A DNA stretch of 64,000 nucleotides. Origin: Microcaldota archaeon. Lineage in GTDB: Archaea; Micrarchaeota; Micrarchaeia; Micrarchaeales; Micrarchaeaceae. Below, piece after piece: positions 50,351 through 59,095 of this stretch (its first letter is position 1; every line of letters begins with the position of its first letter). The DNA lies in NCBI GenBank assembly GCA_028866715.1, contig JAGWHO010000007.1, forward strand, positions 1-64,000. Reading direction: 5' to 3'. Position numbers and translations under genes: made by a program. The notes beneath the pieces were generated by a model, which ran no database searches, had not been told where the DNA came from, and saw only the letters and a program-made list of their open reading frames with translations.

Positions 50351-52087
50351 TCACTTCTTCCTTACTACGTAGTTGCCAATAACTAGAGTGTCCGCTCCGG
50401 TGTTCTCGAGCGTCCAGATGGCGTCTTCAGGGCTCATCGCCATCGGCTTGCCGTGCTTGTTAAGGCTTGTGTTGAGGACTGCCCCTATTCCTGTGCTCTT
50501 TTTGACCTCTAGTATCAGGTCGCGATAGAGCCTGTTCTCCTTTCCGAGAATCTGCGGCCTTGTCGTATGGTCAACGTGCGCCGCAGCCACCATATCATCG
50601 TAATAATCTTCCTTTAGGTGATTGGCGCTCGTCATGAATCTGTTTGGCGCGACATAGTCTGTAAACAGTTTTTTTGCATCCACTTCAAGCACAGAGCTTG
50701 CGAACGGCTGGTAATACGGCCTCTTCTTTATTATCATGTTTATCGTGTCTCTGCTATGCTGGTCGTTAGGTATTGCGAGAACGCTTCTGTTCCCAAGAGC
50801 CCTTGGGCCGTACTCCATGCCGCCTTGGAACCATAGTATTACCTTCTTTTCTTTCGTGATGATGTGCGCTGCCTCCTTTGCAGGATCTTTCACCTCGCTC
50901 ACATCAAGCTTCATGCGCTTCCTGCCGTCTTTTATGCTCTGGCTTATCTCCGCATCTTGATATGACGGCCCGAAGTATATCGTCTGTATCTGCTTGGCGT
51001 TCAGTGCGCCGTTTAGCATGAAGTCTATGTAGCATGCCGCGCCGTAAGGAAGCCCTCCGTCGCCCATCTGCGGGAATATGAAAAGGTTCTTGACTTCAGG
51101 AAGCTGCTCGATGAGCATGTTGGTTATGACGTTCGAGAAAAAGCCTCCTGATACCGCCACGTTGCGCAACCCCGTCTCTGCAACCCACTGCTTTACTATT
51201 GCAAGGACCTGGTTCTGCACGTGCATCTGCATAGCGTACGCAAACGACTCCCTGTCGTTCTTCGATAGAATGTGGTCTTTCATGTACTCCGCGAGAAGAA
51301 GCTCGTTCCTTGTTCCGGTATCGGATACAAGCGTCTTCTTCCTTGAGTCGTACCTGCATATCCTTTCCAATTCCTTTATCTCTTTTGGATAAGAGTACGC
51401 CGCAAGGCTCATCAATTTTCCTTCGTCTTCGCTGTAGCGCATGTCGCATGCAACTGTAGCTGCGCCGTACATTATGCCAATGCTGGTGCTGGCCCTGAAT
51501 TCTGCCAGCCTTGTTATCTTGCCCTTGTCTCCTATTGAAACTGTGCCGCTCAGCCCGTCGCCTGCGCCGTCAAGCGTTATGATAAGAGCCTCCTTGAATC
51601 CTGAGGGATAATAAGCGGATGAGGCGTGCGCAAGATGGTGCTCAACTGCATAGACCTTCTTATGCGACAGTTCTTTGCTGACATTACCCAGCCTCTTGCT
51701 CGTTATGCTGGAGCTTATCGGTACTCCAACCGCCTTCCAGAGAGCCCTGGGCCTCTGGTTCTGTATCAGCTTGTAAATGCCATTAGTGAGATGCATGCTT
51801 GGCCTTGACGGCTTGGGCACCGCCCTTCTCCATAAATCTCTTCTCTTCCTGTCCCATGACGGGATCATTCTTGATATCAGAGCGTTGCCGCCTATCCATG
51901 CGAGCGCGACCGCCTGCACCTCGTCCATGTTCTGGGATTCCTTAAGATATCTTAGAGACTTGTACGGGAAGCCGACCTCGTTCTTGTTCTTTGTGAAGCG
52001 CTCCTCATTGAGCGCGGACAGCACCATGCCGTTGTCTACGAGTGCGCAGCCGGAGTCGTGCGAATCCCCTATTCCTATTACAGACAT
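50351..52087 (-). CDS. carbamoyltransferase (NodU/CmcH/TobZ family)
   Basis: A 578-residue enzyme. N-terminal Kae1-like domain: VIGIGDSHDSGCALV, VEHHLAHASSAYYPSG (metal-binding HxxxH-like), and the C-terminal YrdC-like GGMEYGPRALGNRSVLA. It transfers a carbamoyl group from carbamoyl phosphate to a hydroxyl on a sugar or secondary metabolite. The acceptor is unknown in archaea. The ATG at 52087 or 52093 starts it. The MEMO1 gene lies upstream on the same strand. Confidence 0.85.
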   Translation of the reverse strand: MSVIGIGDSHDSGCALVDNGMVLSALNEERFTKNKNEVGFPYKSLRYLKESQNMDEVQAVALAWIGGNALISRMIPSWDRKRRDLWRRAVPKPSRPSMHLTNGIYKLIQNQRPRALWKAVGVPISSSITSKRLGNVSKELSHKKVYAVEHHLAHASSAYYPSGFKEALIITLDGAGDGLSGTVSIGDKGKITRLAEFRASTSIGIMYGAATVACDMRYSEDEGKLMSLAAYSYPKEIKELERICRYDSRKKTLVSDTGTRNELLLAEYMKDHILSKNDRESFAYAMQMHVQNQVLAIVKQWVAETGLRNVAVSGGFFSNVITNMLIEQLPEVKNLFIFPQMGDGGLPYGAACYIDFMLNGALNAKQIQTIYFGPSYQDAEISQSIKDGRKRMKLDVSEVKDPAKEAAHIITKEKKVILWFQGGMEYGPRALGNRSVLAIPNDQHSRDTINMIIKKRPYYQPFASSVLEVDAKKLFTDYVAPNRFMTSANHLKEDYYDDMVAAAHVDHTTRPQILGKENRLYRDLILEVKKSTGIGAVLNTSLNKHGKPMAMSPEDAIWTLENTGADTLVIGNYVVRKK

Positions 52088-52124
52088 TCCCACACTTAAG
52101 AAGTATTGATTATTCTATGGCTGG

Positions 52125-52946
52125 CTATTTAAACGCTATTGAGGCGTAGGATACGACGCTCTCGTAATCCCCGGTCTCGTCGCCAGAATTGGAGTATTTC
52201 AGTATCTCTCCCTGTATAGCACCCTTGGACCTGGCAAAGAGCAGCGACACCGCGATGGGGCCGTATCCGCATGCGGAGTCCTCGGATTCCTTAACTGCGC
52301 GGTAAAACCCGTCTACATCAAGCTTCCGTATGCTCTCGAACAGCATCTCGTCCTTTCTCTTCGCCACAGCAGCGGGCTCGTAGTGGTTGAGGTCTGAGCT
52401 TGCAATGACGGTTATGCGCCTTCCAAGCTGCTTCGCGGATACGACTATCGATGTTGCAAGCGACATCGACGATTCAAATCCCTGGTTTGCCATGCATATG
52501 AACACCGCCTTAGTGCCTGGGGCGACGTGCTGTATGAACGGCAGCTCCACCTCAAGCGAATGCTCTTCCCTGTGCGCAGCCTCGTCAAGGCTGAAGAAGC
52601 TGTCCTGCTCGGATATGACCTTTGCAAGCTCGACATCGTTGTTGACAACACCTAAAGGTGTCTTCCAGTCCTGGGTAGAGATTGCGATGGCCTTGCCCAT
52701 GCCTGTGTGGTTTGGACCCACCAGCACTATCGTGTCGAGTTCCTTGGCGTTCTCCTTGAGAAGCTTGTAGGTGCATGCTGCTGGCTTGCCCGAGTAGACA
52801 TAACCGGCATGAGGCGCCACGTATGACTTGACGCCTGTTGCGACTCCGCTGTCTATGTCTGCGCTCGAAACTGCATTCGACACGAACTCCAAAAGCTCTT
52901 TGCTGTCGCTCGGATAGAAGCTCCCGGCAAACGCTGAATTTCTCAT
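52125..52946 (-). CDS. MEMO1 family protein
   Basis: A 273-residue protein with the MEMO/extradiol dioxygenase-like fold: FAGSFYPSDSKELLEFV, YVAPHAGYVYSGKPAA (conserved His), DTIVLVGPNHTGMGKAI (His), REEHSLEVELPFIQHV (Glu/His) and TVIASSDLNHY. Members bind metal and are linked to AMMECR1 in the AmmeMemoRadiSam cluster; AMMECR1 is at 57952. The radical SAM partner is not in the window. Function likely redox/metal related, by inference. Confidence 0.9.
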   Translation of the reverse strand: MRNSAFAGSFYPSDSKELLEFVSNAVSSADIDSGVATGVKSYVAPHAGYVYSGKPAACTYKLLKENAKELDTIVLVGPNHTGMGKAIAISTQDWKTPLGVVNNDVELAKVISEQDSFFSLDEAAHREEHSLEVELPFIQHVAPGTKAVFICMANQGFESSMSLATSIVVSAKQLGRRITVIASSDLNHYEPAAVAKRKDEMLFESIRKLDVDGFYRAVKESEDSACGYGPIAVSLLFARSKGAIQGEILKYSNSGDETGDYESVVSYASIAFK

Positions 52947-52993
52947 GGAATCAGGCTTATATAGTATAATGGGAATTAATTAGTAGTGGTCTG

Positions 52994-54046
52994 ATGACTC
53001 TTGTCCTCTTCATAGACATGGACTACTTCTACGCTGCGTGTGAAGAGGCCAGGCACCCAGAGGTTAAAGGGAAACCGGTTGTAGTTGGCACGGCTCCGCC
53101 AAACGACAAGCTGCGCGGCGTTGTCCAGACGTGCAACTACGAGGCCCGCAAGCTCGGGATACACAGCGCCATGCCGACATCGCAGGCCTTTAAGCTTGAT
53201 AAGAACCTGGTCTATTTCGGAGACGACTACAAGTATTACGGCGAGATGTCCGAGAAGGTGATGGCTCTCCTCAAGGCTTATGGCCATAGGACAGAGGTAG
53301 TGAGCATAGACGAGGCAGCGCTCGACCTTGGCGAGATGGGCTACGATGGGGCAAGAGGGCAGGCCGAAGCGATAAAGAAAGAGATAATGGCAAAGTTCGG
53401 GCTGCCGTGCACCATAGGGATAAGCACAGGCAAGATCTACGCGAAGATGATGTGCGACGAATCAAAGCCAAACGGCCTCGGAATTATAGAAGAGAAAGAC
53501 CTCAAGGCATTTCTCAAGGGCAAGGATGTCATAAGGATTCTCGGCGTAGGCAAGAAAACGGCGGACAGGCTCAACGCAATGGGGATAGACACGATAGGGA
53601 AGCTTGCAAAGGCGGACCCTAATGTCCTCATAGACAATTTCGGCATATTCGGGAAGGAGCTCTACCAGCTTGCAAACGGCATAGACACCAGTAGAGTAGA
53701 GGACAAGTACACGATATTATCGATAGGCAGGGAGCGAACGCTGCAGAAAGAGACAACAGACATGAAGGTAGTCGAATCGATGATCAAAGAGCTTGCGAAA
53801 GAGGCAATAGAAGAGCTGAACAGGCAGCATCTTTGGTTCAAAGGTATCTCTGTCAAGGCCAAGTACACAGATTTTACTGACAAAATAAAAAACAAGCAGT
53901 TCAACAATTACACCGATTCGCTTGATCTGCTCACAACCGAAGGGGTAAAACTGATAAGGCCTCTGATAACCGACAGGGCGGTAAGAAAGGTGGGGATAAG
54001 GGTGTCATCCCTTGCGAAACGGGAAGGGCAGAAAAAGCTATCTTAG
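52994..54046 (+). CDS. dinB: DNA polymerase IV (Dbh/Dpo4 type)
   Basis: A 350-residue Y-family polymerase: LFIDMDYFYAACEEARHP (metal Asp, steric gate region), VVSIDEAALDLG (catalytic SIDEA), IGISTGKIYAKM, and the HhH at LGVGKKTADRLNAMG. It performs translesion synthesis. No C-terminal PIP box (QxxLxxFF) is evident; the protein ends KREGQKKLS. Convergent with trxB, overlapping by nine bases. Confidence 0.93.
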   Translation: MTLVLFIDMDYFYAACEEARHPEVKGKPVVVGTAPPNDKLRGVVQTCNYEARKLGIHSAMPTSQAFKLDKNLVYFGDDYKYYGEMSEKVMALLKAYGHRTEVVSIDEAALDLGEMGYDGARGQAEAIKKEIMAKFGLPCTIGISTGKIYAKMMCDESKPNGLGIIEEKDLKAFLKGKDVIRILGVGKKTADRLNAMGIDTIGKLAKADPNVLIDNFGIFGKELYQLANGIDTSRVEDKYTILSIGRERTLQKETTDMKVVESMIKELAKEAIEELNRQHLWFKGISVKAKYTDFTDKIKNKQFNNYTDSLDLLTTEGVKLIRPLITDRAVRKVGIRVSSLAKREGQKKLS

Positions 54047-54958
54047 GCTTTGGAGGTACTCCCTCACATGCAGGGCTGCCTTTGCGCCGCTCCCTGCTGC
54101 AGTCACGGCCTGCCTGTAGAACCTGTCAGCAACGTCGCCGGCTACGAATACCCCCTCTATGTCCGTCTTCACTTCATCTTTTGTGATTATGTAGCCGAGC
54201 TCGTCGACCTTCAGCTGGCCTTTCAGGAAGCCGGTGTTCGGCGAATAGCCTATCGCAACGAACAGCCCGTCGATGTTGAGAACGTCTGTCTTGTTGTCAT
54301 TGGTGTTCTTTATCTTCACGCCGCTGACCTTCTGGTCGCCCAGAACGTCTTCTACAACAGTGTTGAACATTACCTTGATCTTCGGGTTGTTGAGCACCTT
54401 GTCCTGCATTATCTTGCTCGCCCTGAATTCATCTCTTCTGTGCAGTATAGTAACGCTCTTCGCGAATCTTGTCAGGAACAGGGAATCTTCCATCGCGGTG
54501 TCGCCGCCTCCCACCACCGCGACGTCTTTGTTCCTGAAGAATGCACCGTCGCATGTAGCGCAGCTGCTCACGCCCTTGCCTATCAGCCTGTGTTCCGATG
54601 GAAGCCCAAGCCATTTTGCTGACGCGCCTGTTGAAACTATTATGGCACGGGCCTCATATTCCTGAGAAGCGGTCTTCACCTTGAAAGGATTTGAGTGCAG
54701 GTCAGCTTCCACTACGTCTTCATGGACGATCCGCGTGCCGAATCTCGTTGCCTGCTTCTCGAACATTCCCATGAGCTCGGGGCCCTGCACGCCGTCAGGG
54801 AATCCGGGATAGTTCTCGACGGTCGTTGTGAGCGTGAGCTGCCCTCCGATGTTCACGCTGCCCGAGATCATAAGCGGCTTGAAGTCCTCTCTTGCGCAGT
54901 ATATCGCGGCGGTGTAGCCCGCTGGGCCAGAGCCTATGATTATTACGTCTTCTACCAT
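54038..54958 (-). CDS. trxB: thioredoxin reductase
   Basis: A 306-residue flavoprotein: FAD-binding GSGPAGYTAAIY, SCATCDGAFF with the redox CxxC (about residues 137-140), NADPH motif VVGGGDTAMEDSLFL, and C-terminal GVFVAGDVADRFYRQ. Reduces thioredoxin with NADPH; partners are the thioredoxin at 26501 and the peroxiredoxin at 45987. It is divergent from the MBL gene across a promoter. Confidence 0.95.
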   Translation of the reverse strand: MVEDVIIIGSGPAGYTAAIYCAREDFKPLMISGSVNIGGQLTLTTTVENYPGFPDGVQGPELMGMFEKQATRFGTRIVHEDVVEADLHSNPFKVKTASQEYEARAIIVSTGASAKWLGLPSEHRLIGKGVSSCATCDGAFFRNKDVAVVGGGDTAMEDSLFLTRFAKSVTILHRRDEFRASKIMQDKVLNNPKIKVMFNTVVEDVLGDQKVSGVKIKNTNDNKTDVLNIDGLFVAIGYSPNTGFLKGQLKVDELGYIITKDEVKTDIEGVFVAGDVADRFYRQAVTAAGSGAKAALHVREYLQSLR

Positions 54959-55048
54959 TTCACTCAGCGATACATAAGCTATTTAATTATTAAATACCGG
55001 TATAAGTTTAAACTTGTATCTGCTTACAAGAGATGAGCCGGCGACCGC

Positions 55049-55996
55049 ATGCTTACCTTGAACGACACAAACATATCGCTTGACAGGCGCGAGCCAGGCT
55101 CTGACATAGATTTCGTTTCGCATGCGCACAGCGACCACACAGCCGCGGTAAGGTCGTCGAAGATGCTGCTAGCAAGCGACCAGACGATACAGCTCATTGA
55201 GAGGGCATCAGGCAAGCAGGTCGCGAGGCCTGAGACATATAAGGGGGTCAGGCTTCTTGAGGCAGGGCACATGCTGGGCTCGAGGCAGCTTTGCGTCGAT
55301 GACGCATCTACAGGCAAGCGCATAATCTATACAGGCGATTTCCAGATGGAGGGCTCCAAGACCTCAAGGCCCATAGAGATAACGCAGGCAGATACCGTGA
55401 TACTTGATTCTACGTACTGCGAGCCATGGATAGAGTTTGAGAAAAAAGAGGACATCGAAGCGCAGATAAGGGAATGGACCCAGAAAGAGCTCGACAAGGG
55501 CATCGTGCTCTTCACGGCGTATGCCATGGGCAAGGCGCAGGAGCTCATCGCGATACTCAACGATGCCGGGATAACGCCGATAGTGAGCAAGAAGATAAGC
55601 AGGGTCTGCGGCATCTACACAAAGAACGGCATAGGCTTGGAGTATGCGTCCGTGTATGACGAGGGGAGCGATTACGAGTCGATAATGAAGGGAGGTTTCG
55701 TAGGTATAACCGACGCGCGCAACCTCGCCCCATTGAGGGCCTCATTGAGCGAAATACACAACAGAGACGTTTCGACTGCCGTGGTGACCGGCTGGTCGAA
55801 GGTATTCAGGTTCGACACGGACATGCAGTTCCCGTTCAGCGATCATGCCGATTTCAAGCATAGCCTCGAGTACATAAACTCCACCGGCGCGAAAAACGTC
55901 TACACCTACGGCCCCAATTCCGGGAGGTTCGCCGAGAACCTGCAGAAACTTGGATATGACGCGACCCCGTTTTCGCTTTATTCCGCAAAGAGGTAA
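55049..55996 (+). CDS. metallo-beta-lactamase-fold nuclease-like protein
   Basis: A 315-residue protein with the beta-lactamase HxHxDH motif in DFVSHAHSDHTAAV (residues 25-38), then GHMLGSRQL, YTGDFQMEGS, and a late DHADF (His). It resembles the short CPSF/exonuclease-like MBL proteins without the beta-CASP module. It is probably an RNA or DNA nuclease. Start ATG at 55049. An SD-like region is absent; the AT-rich TTATTAAATACCGG lies 60 bp upstream. Confidence 0.8.
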   Translation: MLTLNDTNISLDRREPGSDIDFVSHAHSDHTAAVRSSKMLLASDQTIQLIERASGKQVARPETYKGVRLLEAGHMLGSRQLCVDDASTGKRIIYTGDFQMEGSKTSRPIEITQADTVILDSTYCEPWIEFEKKEDIEAQIREWTQKELDKGIVLFTAYAMGKAQELIAILNDAGITPIVSKKISRVCGIYTKNGIGLEYASVYDEGSDYESIMKGGFVGITDARNLAPLRASLSEIHNRDVSTAVVTGWSKVFRFDTDMQFPFSDHADFKHSLEYINSTGAKNVYTYGPNSGRFAENLQKLGYDATPFSLYSAKR

Positions 55997-56048
55997 GTTA
56001 TAAATAACTCTTCGAGTAGAGAGATTTTGTTTAACCCGAGTGATTTTA

Positions 56049-56840
56049 ATGAGCACAGTCATCGTAGGAAGGGATGCGGGACCTGATTCCAGGTCTCTTG
56101 AGAACGCAGTGAGGTACGCAGTCGAGGCTTATCCGAACCTTAAGGCTCTGAAGATACTGACGCACGACCACGATTGCGGCGGAGCGCTTATAAAGTGGAA
56201 CATGATAGAGAGAGGGGCCGATTACGGAAGCAAGATGAGGACCCGCGTAGATCAAGAAGACATAGAGTTCATGCACAACTGCGAAGACTTTGTCAAGTAC
56301 CAGAGCACCCAAGGGAGCCTGCAGAGGAAGAGGCTCATTGAGATCCTTGCAAAGTTTGGAAAAAAGTTTGATGAAGATGCCATCAAATTTGATCTTATTT
56401 CGGTTCCCCCCAAGGACCATACAAAGGTTGGTGACCTGTGCATAAGTGCCCCTACGCTCGGAGTCAGGGACCCTAAGGAGGTTGAAACTGGATACCTGCT
56501 ATGCATGGATAACAGGCTCAATCCCACAGTTAAAAGGTTAGTTGGTGATTGGTATTTCGCGGAGATGCACCATGAGTTTGATACGAATGTCGATTTCGGA
56601 GGAGCTTATCATGTGCAATCGATTGACCCATATGAACTGTTGCCGGACATCAGGGCAGCAGTGGAGGTCATAGGCTCAAGGAGGATAGTTGTGCTACCGC
56701 CTGAAGGGCCAAATCTGAAGGCTGTGTTTGAGGATTTCGCAAAGGAGCTTGAGAAGGCGGAGTTCATTGTGAAGAGCGAGATAAAGGTCGAGGTCGCCAC
56801 GAGGCGGAGTAAAAGCGTAGTCGCCTCTGCTTCAAGGTAA
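56049..56840 (+). CDS. unrecognised protein with carbonic anhydrase-like motifs
   Basis: A 263-residue protein. Residues about 33-45 read KILTHDHDCGGAL, like the HxxC zinc motif of beta-carbonic anhydrases (usually GHTDCG). Residues about 148-156 read LLCMDNRLNP, like the CxDxR motif. In beta-carbonic anhydrase CxDxR comes first, so the order here is reversed. The ATG at 56049 follows GAGTGAT. It may be a circularly permuted or duplicated beta-CA fold with a different function. Confidence in this reading is low. Confidence 0.5.
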   Translation: MSTVIVGRDAGPDSRSLENAVRYAVEAYPNLKALKILTHDHDCGGALIKWNMIERGADYGSKMRTRVDQEDIEFMHNCEDFVKYQSTQGSLQRKRLIEILAKFGKKFDEDAIKFDLISVPPKDHTKVGDLCISAPTLGVRDPKEVETGYLLCMDNRLNPTVKRLVGDWYFAEMHHEFDTNVDFGGAYHVQSIDPYELLPDIRAAVEVIGSRRIVVLPPEGPNLKAVFEDFAKELEKAEFIVKSEIKVEVATRRSKSVVASASR

Positions 56841-56875
56841 CGCGCCGGCAAATGGCAAGCGCAACAGCGCTGTTC

Positions 56876-57355
56876 CTACGGGTTAAGGAGCCATACGTAC
56901 AGGTTGAGGGAAGCGGCTATCGCGACCCATGCGAGATAGGGCGTGAGTATCAAAGATGCGGCTCGCGAGGCCTTCCAGAATGCCAGCATAGTGGCTGCAA
57001 TGGCTGCCAAGAGCGCGACAATCACCACAAAACCGCCAACAGTCGACCTTAATCCGAAGAACACCAAAGACCATAGGAGATTGAGCGCGAGCTGTATGCC
57101 GAATGCCGATATCTGGACTGCCTGGCTGTCCTTCTTTGTCCTCTTCGAGAGAATGATGTAGAGCGATACCCCCATGAGCAGATAAAGCGAGGTCCATACC
57201 GGAGCGAATGCCCAGTTCGGCGGGGTGAACGCCGGCTTGTTCAGCGCAAGGTACCACGTAGATATGGAAGATATCGTGAACAGCGAGCCTGTCGCGCCGA
57301 CTGCTTCGCAGAGGATTATAGCAGACAGAAGCGTAAGGATGTTCCTCGTCTTCAC
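56876..57355 (-). CDS. tspO: TspO/MBR-family membrane protein
   Basis: A 159-residue protein with five membrane segments. Signature WYLALNKPAFTPPNWAFAPVWT between TM1 and TM2 region is typical of TspO (translocator/sensory protein), which binds porphyrins and cholesterol-like ligands. The C-terminus ends at the fifth helix. Upstream is the SHOCT-domain gene. Confidence 0.9.
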   Translation of the reverse strand: MKTRNILTLLSAIILCEAVGATGSLFTISSISTWYLALNKPAFTPPNWAFAPVWTSLYLLMGVSLYIILSKRTKKDSQAVQISAFGIQLALNLLWSLVFFGLRSTVGGFVVIVALLAAIAATMLAFWKASRAASLILTPYLAWVAIAASLNLYVWLLNP

Positions 57356-57362
57356 TTCGGTT

Positions 57363-57725
57363 TCACTCCTTGGTCCTGTTGAGGTTCCTGATTATCTCGT
57401 CGTACTCCTTCTTCGTTATGTCGCCGCCGGCGTAGCGCATCCTGGCTATGGTGCGCTCGTCGCCCCACCAGTGGCGCGCGTAGTGCCTGTGCGGGTGGCC
57501 CCAGAATGCCCACCTGAATATCCATGACAGGATCCAGATCGCGAAGATTATGCCTATTATGTTCCATACCCAGCCCCACCCGAAGCTCATCATCGTTGCA
57601 ATAGGAGTGCCTCCCCTTGCTGCAGAGATGACCGCGCTCGCGAATATCGCGAGGCCTATGAGTATCAGAAGTATCATCAATCCCTTGAATATCAGCCTTG
57701 GGCCGTTGTCGTGCATGCCGTCCAT
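57363..57725 (-). CDS. membrane protein with C-terminal SHOCT domain
   Basis: A 120-residue protein with two hydrophobic segments (about residues 14-35 and 46-68), a His/Trp-rich loop (RWAFWGHPHRHYARHWWG), then RYAGGDITKKEYDEIIRNL, a SHOCT domain at the end. Start at ATG 57725; the frame is open further into the tRNA-Ile gene but that is not coding. TTTTTATAATTTTA centred 23-26 bp upstream supports the start. Confidence 0.75.
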   Translation of the reverse strand: MDGMHDNGPRLIFKGLMILLILIGLAIFASAVISAARGGTPIATMMSFGWGWVWNIIGIIFAIWILSWIFRWAFWGHPHRHYARHWWGDERTIARMRYAGGDITKKEYDEIIRNLNRTKE

Positions 57726-57757
57726 GGTATTGCATGGATGTAAAATTATAAAAATAG

Positions 57758-57876
57758 TGGGCCCGGGGAGATTTGAACTCCCGACCTTTCGATATCTGAT
57801 TGTTTTATCAGTCGAACGCACCAACCAGACTTTTAGCCCCATATGATTCAAAACCACATGAGAATGCTACGAGCCC
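57758..57876 (-). tRNA. tRNA-Ile (GAU) with two introns
   Basis: Acceptor GGGCTCG pairs with CGGGCCC. T arm GGGAG-TTCAAAT-CTCCC. The anticodon stem TTCGA/TCGAA encloses CTGATA plus A, so the anticodon is GAT, interrupted after position 37 by a 12-base intron (about 57794-57805); CTGAT/ATCAG pairs across it. A second insertion of about 31 bases (about 57833-57863) is in the D arm near position 13/14 with a 9-bp helix (TCTCATGTG/CATATGGGG). After removal of both, a 76-nt tRNA remains. No encoded CCA. Confidence 0.85.
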
Positions 57877-57951
57877 ACCAATGGCTGGCTGATAGCATAT
57901 TCTTGGTTAAACCTTTATAACGTTTGTCTTTGCTGAGGATTAGATGCCGAA

Positions 57952-58560
57952 TCAATGCTCTTGCTCTATTACCTTCCCGCTGGGCGTTTCCTCCTTAAAT
58001 ACTTGCGTCTCGAACTTGAAGAGCTTGACATTAGGCTGTGACCAGTAGTTCTTGTGGAGGCCAGCCTTGAGGCATACCTCCTGAAGGAATTGCTCCACAT
58101 CCCAGTTGTTTTCGGCTGCCACTTCAGGCAGGAGCAGGCCGCTGTAATGACCGTACTGCGCGATCAGGCCGGTAGTCCCGACATGAATGCCGCGCTTCCT
58201 CTCCTTTGCCCCGCCCTTGAGCTCTTGCGGTTCTGTGAGTATGCTTACGCTTATCAGCAGTTCTCCGAGCTCCCTCTTTGACACAGGCACGAACCTCGTG
58301 TCCTCGAACGCTGCCGAGATTGCGGCCTGCGGCAGCAGCTCGCTTATCTCCGAAACTGCGTTGATAAAGCCTATGCAGCCGCGGAGCTCCATTGTGGGGT
58401 AGTGCTGAAGTGTTATGAAGACCCCGTGCTTGCCGCGTATGTGTTTTATGCTCTGCGTCACTGCCGATAGCTTGAAGTGCGGCGACGTGAGATCGAGCTC
58501 TATGCTCTCCCTCGCGGCCTTGACTAAGGATTCGCCATCGCTTAGCGGGTAGACCTTCAT
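57952..58560 (-). CDS. AMMECR1-domain protein
   Basis: A 202-residue protein: GVFITLQHYPTMELRGCIGF (the conserved LRGCIG motif), AISAAFEDTRFVPV, ISVLTEPQEL and GLLLPEVAAENNWDVEQFLQ. The function of this family is unsettled; in archaea it is linked with MEMO1 (52125). ATG at 58560 with the palindromic TATA box TATTTAAATA centred 26 bp upstream; the same box serves the divergent RNase HI gene. Confidence 0.9.
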   Translation of the reverse strand: MKVYPLSDGESLVKAARESIELDLTSPHFKLSAVTQSIKHIRGKHGVFITLQHYPTMELRGCIGFINAVSEISELLPQAAISAAFEDTRFVPVSKRELGELLISVSILTEPQELKGGAKERKRGIHVGTTGLIAQYGHYSGLLLPEVAAENNWDVEQFLQEVCLKAGLHKNYWSQPNVKLFKFETQVFKEETPSGKVIEQEH

Positions 58561-58581
58561 GATTAGCTGACGCAAATCATC

Positions 58582-58591
58582 TATTTAAATA
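58582..58591. promoter_or_regulatory. palindromic bidirectional TATA box
   Basis: TATTTAAATA (58582-58591) is its own reverse complement. It is centred 26.5 bp from the ATG of the AMMECR1 gene (58560) and 31.5 bp from the ATG of RNase HI (58618). The only TATA-like element in the 57-bp gap, so it probably drives both leaderless genes. Confidence 0.7.
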
Positions 58592-58617
58592 TTAGGCTAG
58601 ATTACTCTGTTGATTGC

Positions 58618-59061
58618 ATGGTTGCTAGCATAACAATCTACACGGACGGCGCCGCGAGAGGGAACCCCGGCCCGAGCGCTTCAGGATATTCCATATACAA
58701 GGGCAGGGAGCTCCTCAACAGGGAGTGCAAGTACAACGGTAAAATGACGAACAATTCGGCTGAATATACAGCAATAATAATGGCGCTTAGCTGGTGCGGC
58801 GACAATCTCATAACTTCAGAAAACCTTCAAATAGAATTATATTCGGACAGCGAGCTCGTGATAAGGCAGCTCAAGGGAAGATACAAGGTAAAGTCGAAGG
58901 ACATGAAGAGGCTGCATGACGAGGTGCTCGAGCTTGTTGAGGAATTTGATTCGGTCTCGTTTGACAACCTTCCGAGATCCAATCCCAACATCAGCAAAGT
59001 GGACAAGATGCTGAACGAGCTCCTTGATACAGAGGAAGAGAAGACGTCGGCAAAGGAATAA
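58618..59061 (+). CDS. rnhA: ribonuclease HI
   Basis: A 147-residue type 1 RNase H: IYTDGAARGNPGPSASGY (first Asp), NSAEYTAIIMAL (Glu), IELYSDSELVIRQL (Asp) and NPNISKVDKM (final Asp). It cleaves RNA in RNA/DNA hybrids. The archaeal-type short HI with a C-terminal tail. Shares the palindromic TATA box with AMMECR1. The AAA ATPase gene follows. Confidence 0.92.
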   Translation: MVASITIYTDGAARGNPGPSASGYSIYKGRELLNRECKYNGKMTNNSAEYTAIIMALSWCGDNLITSENLQIELYSDSELVIRQLKGRYKVKSKDMKRLHDEVLELVEEFDSVSFDNLPRSNPNISKVDKMLNELLDTEEEKTSAKE

Positions 59062-59095
59062 ATACCTTAAAATAGCACCTAATATAGGCGTATCG

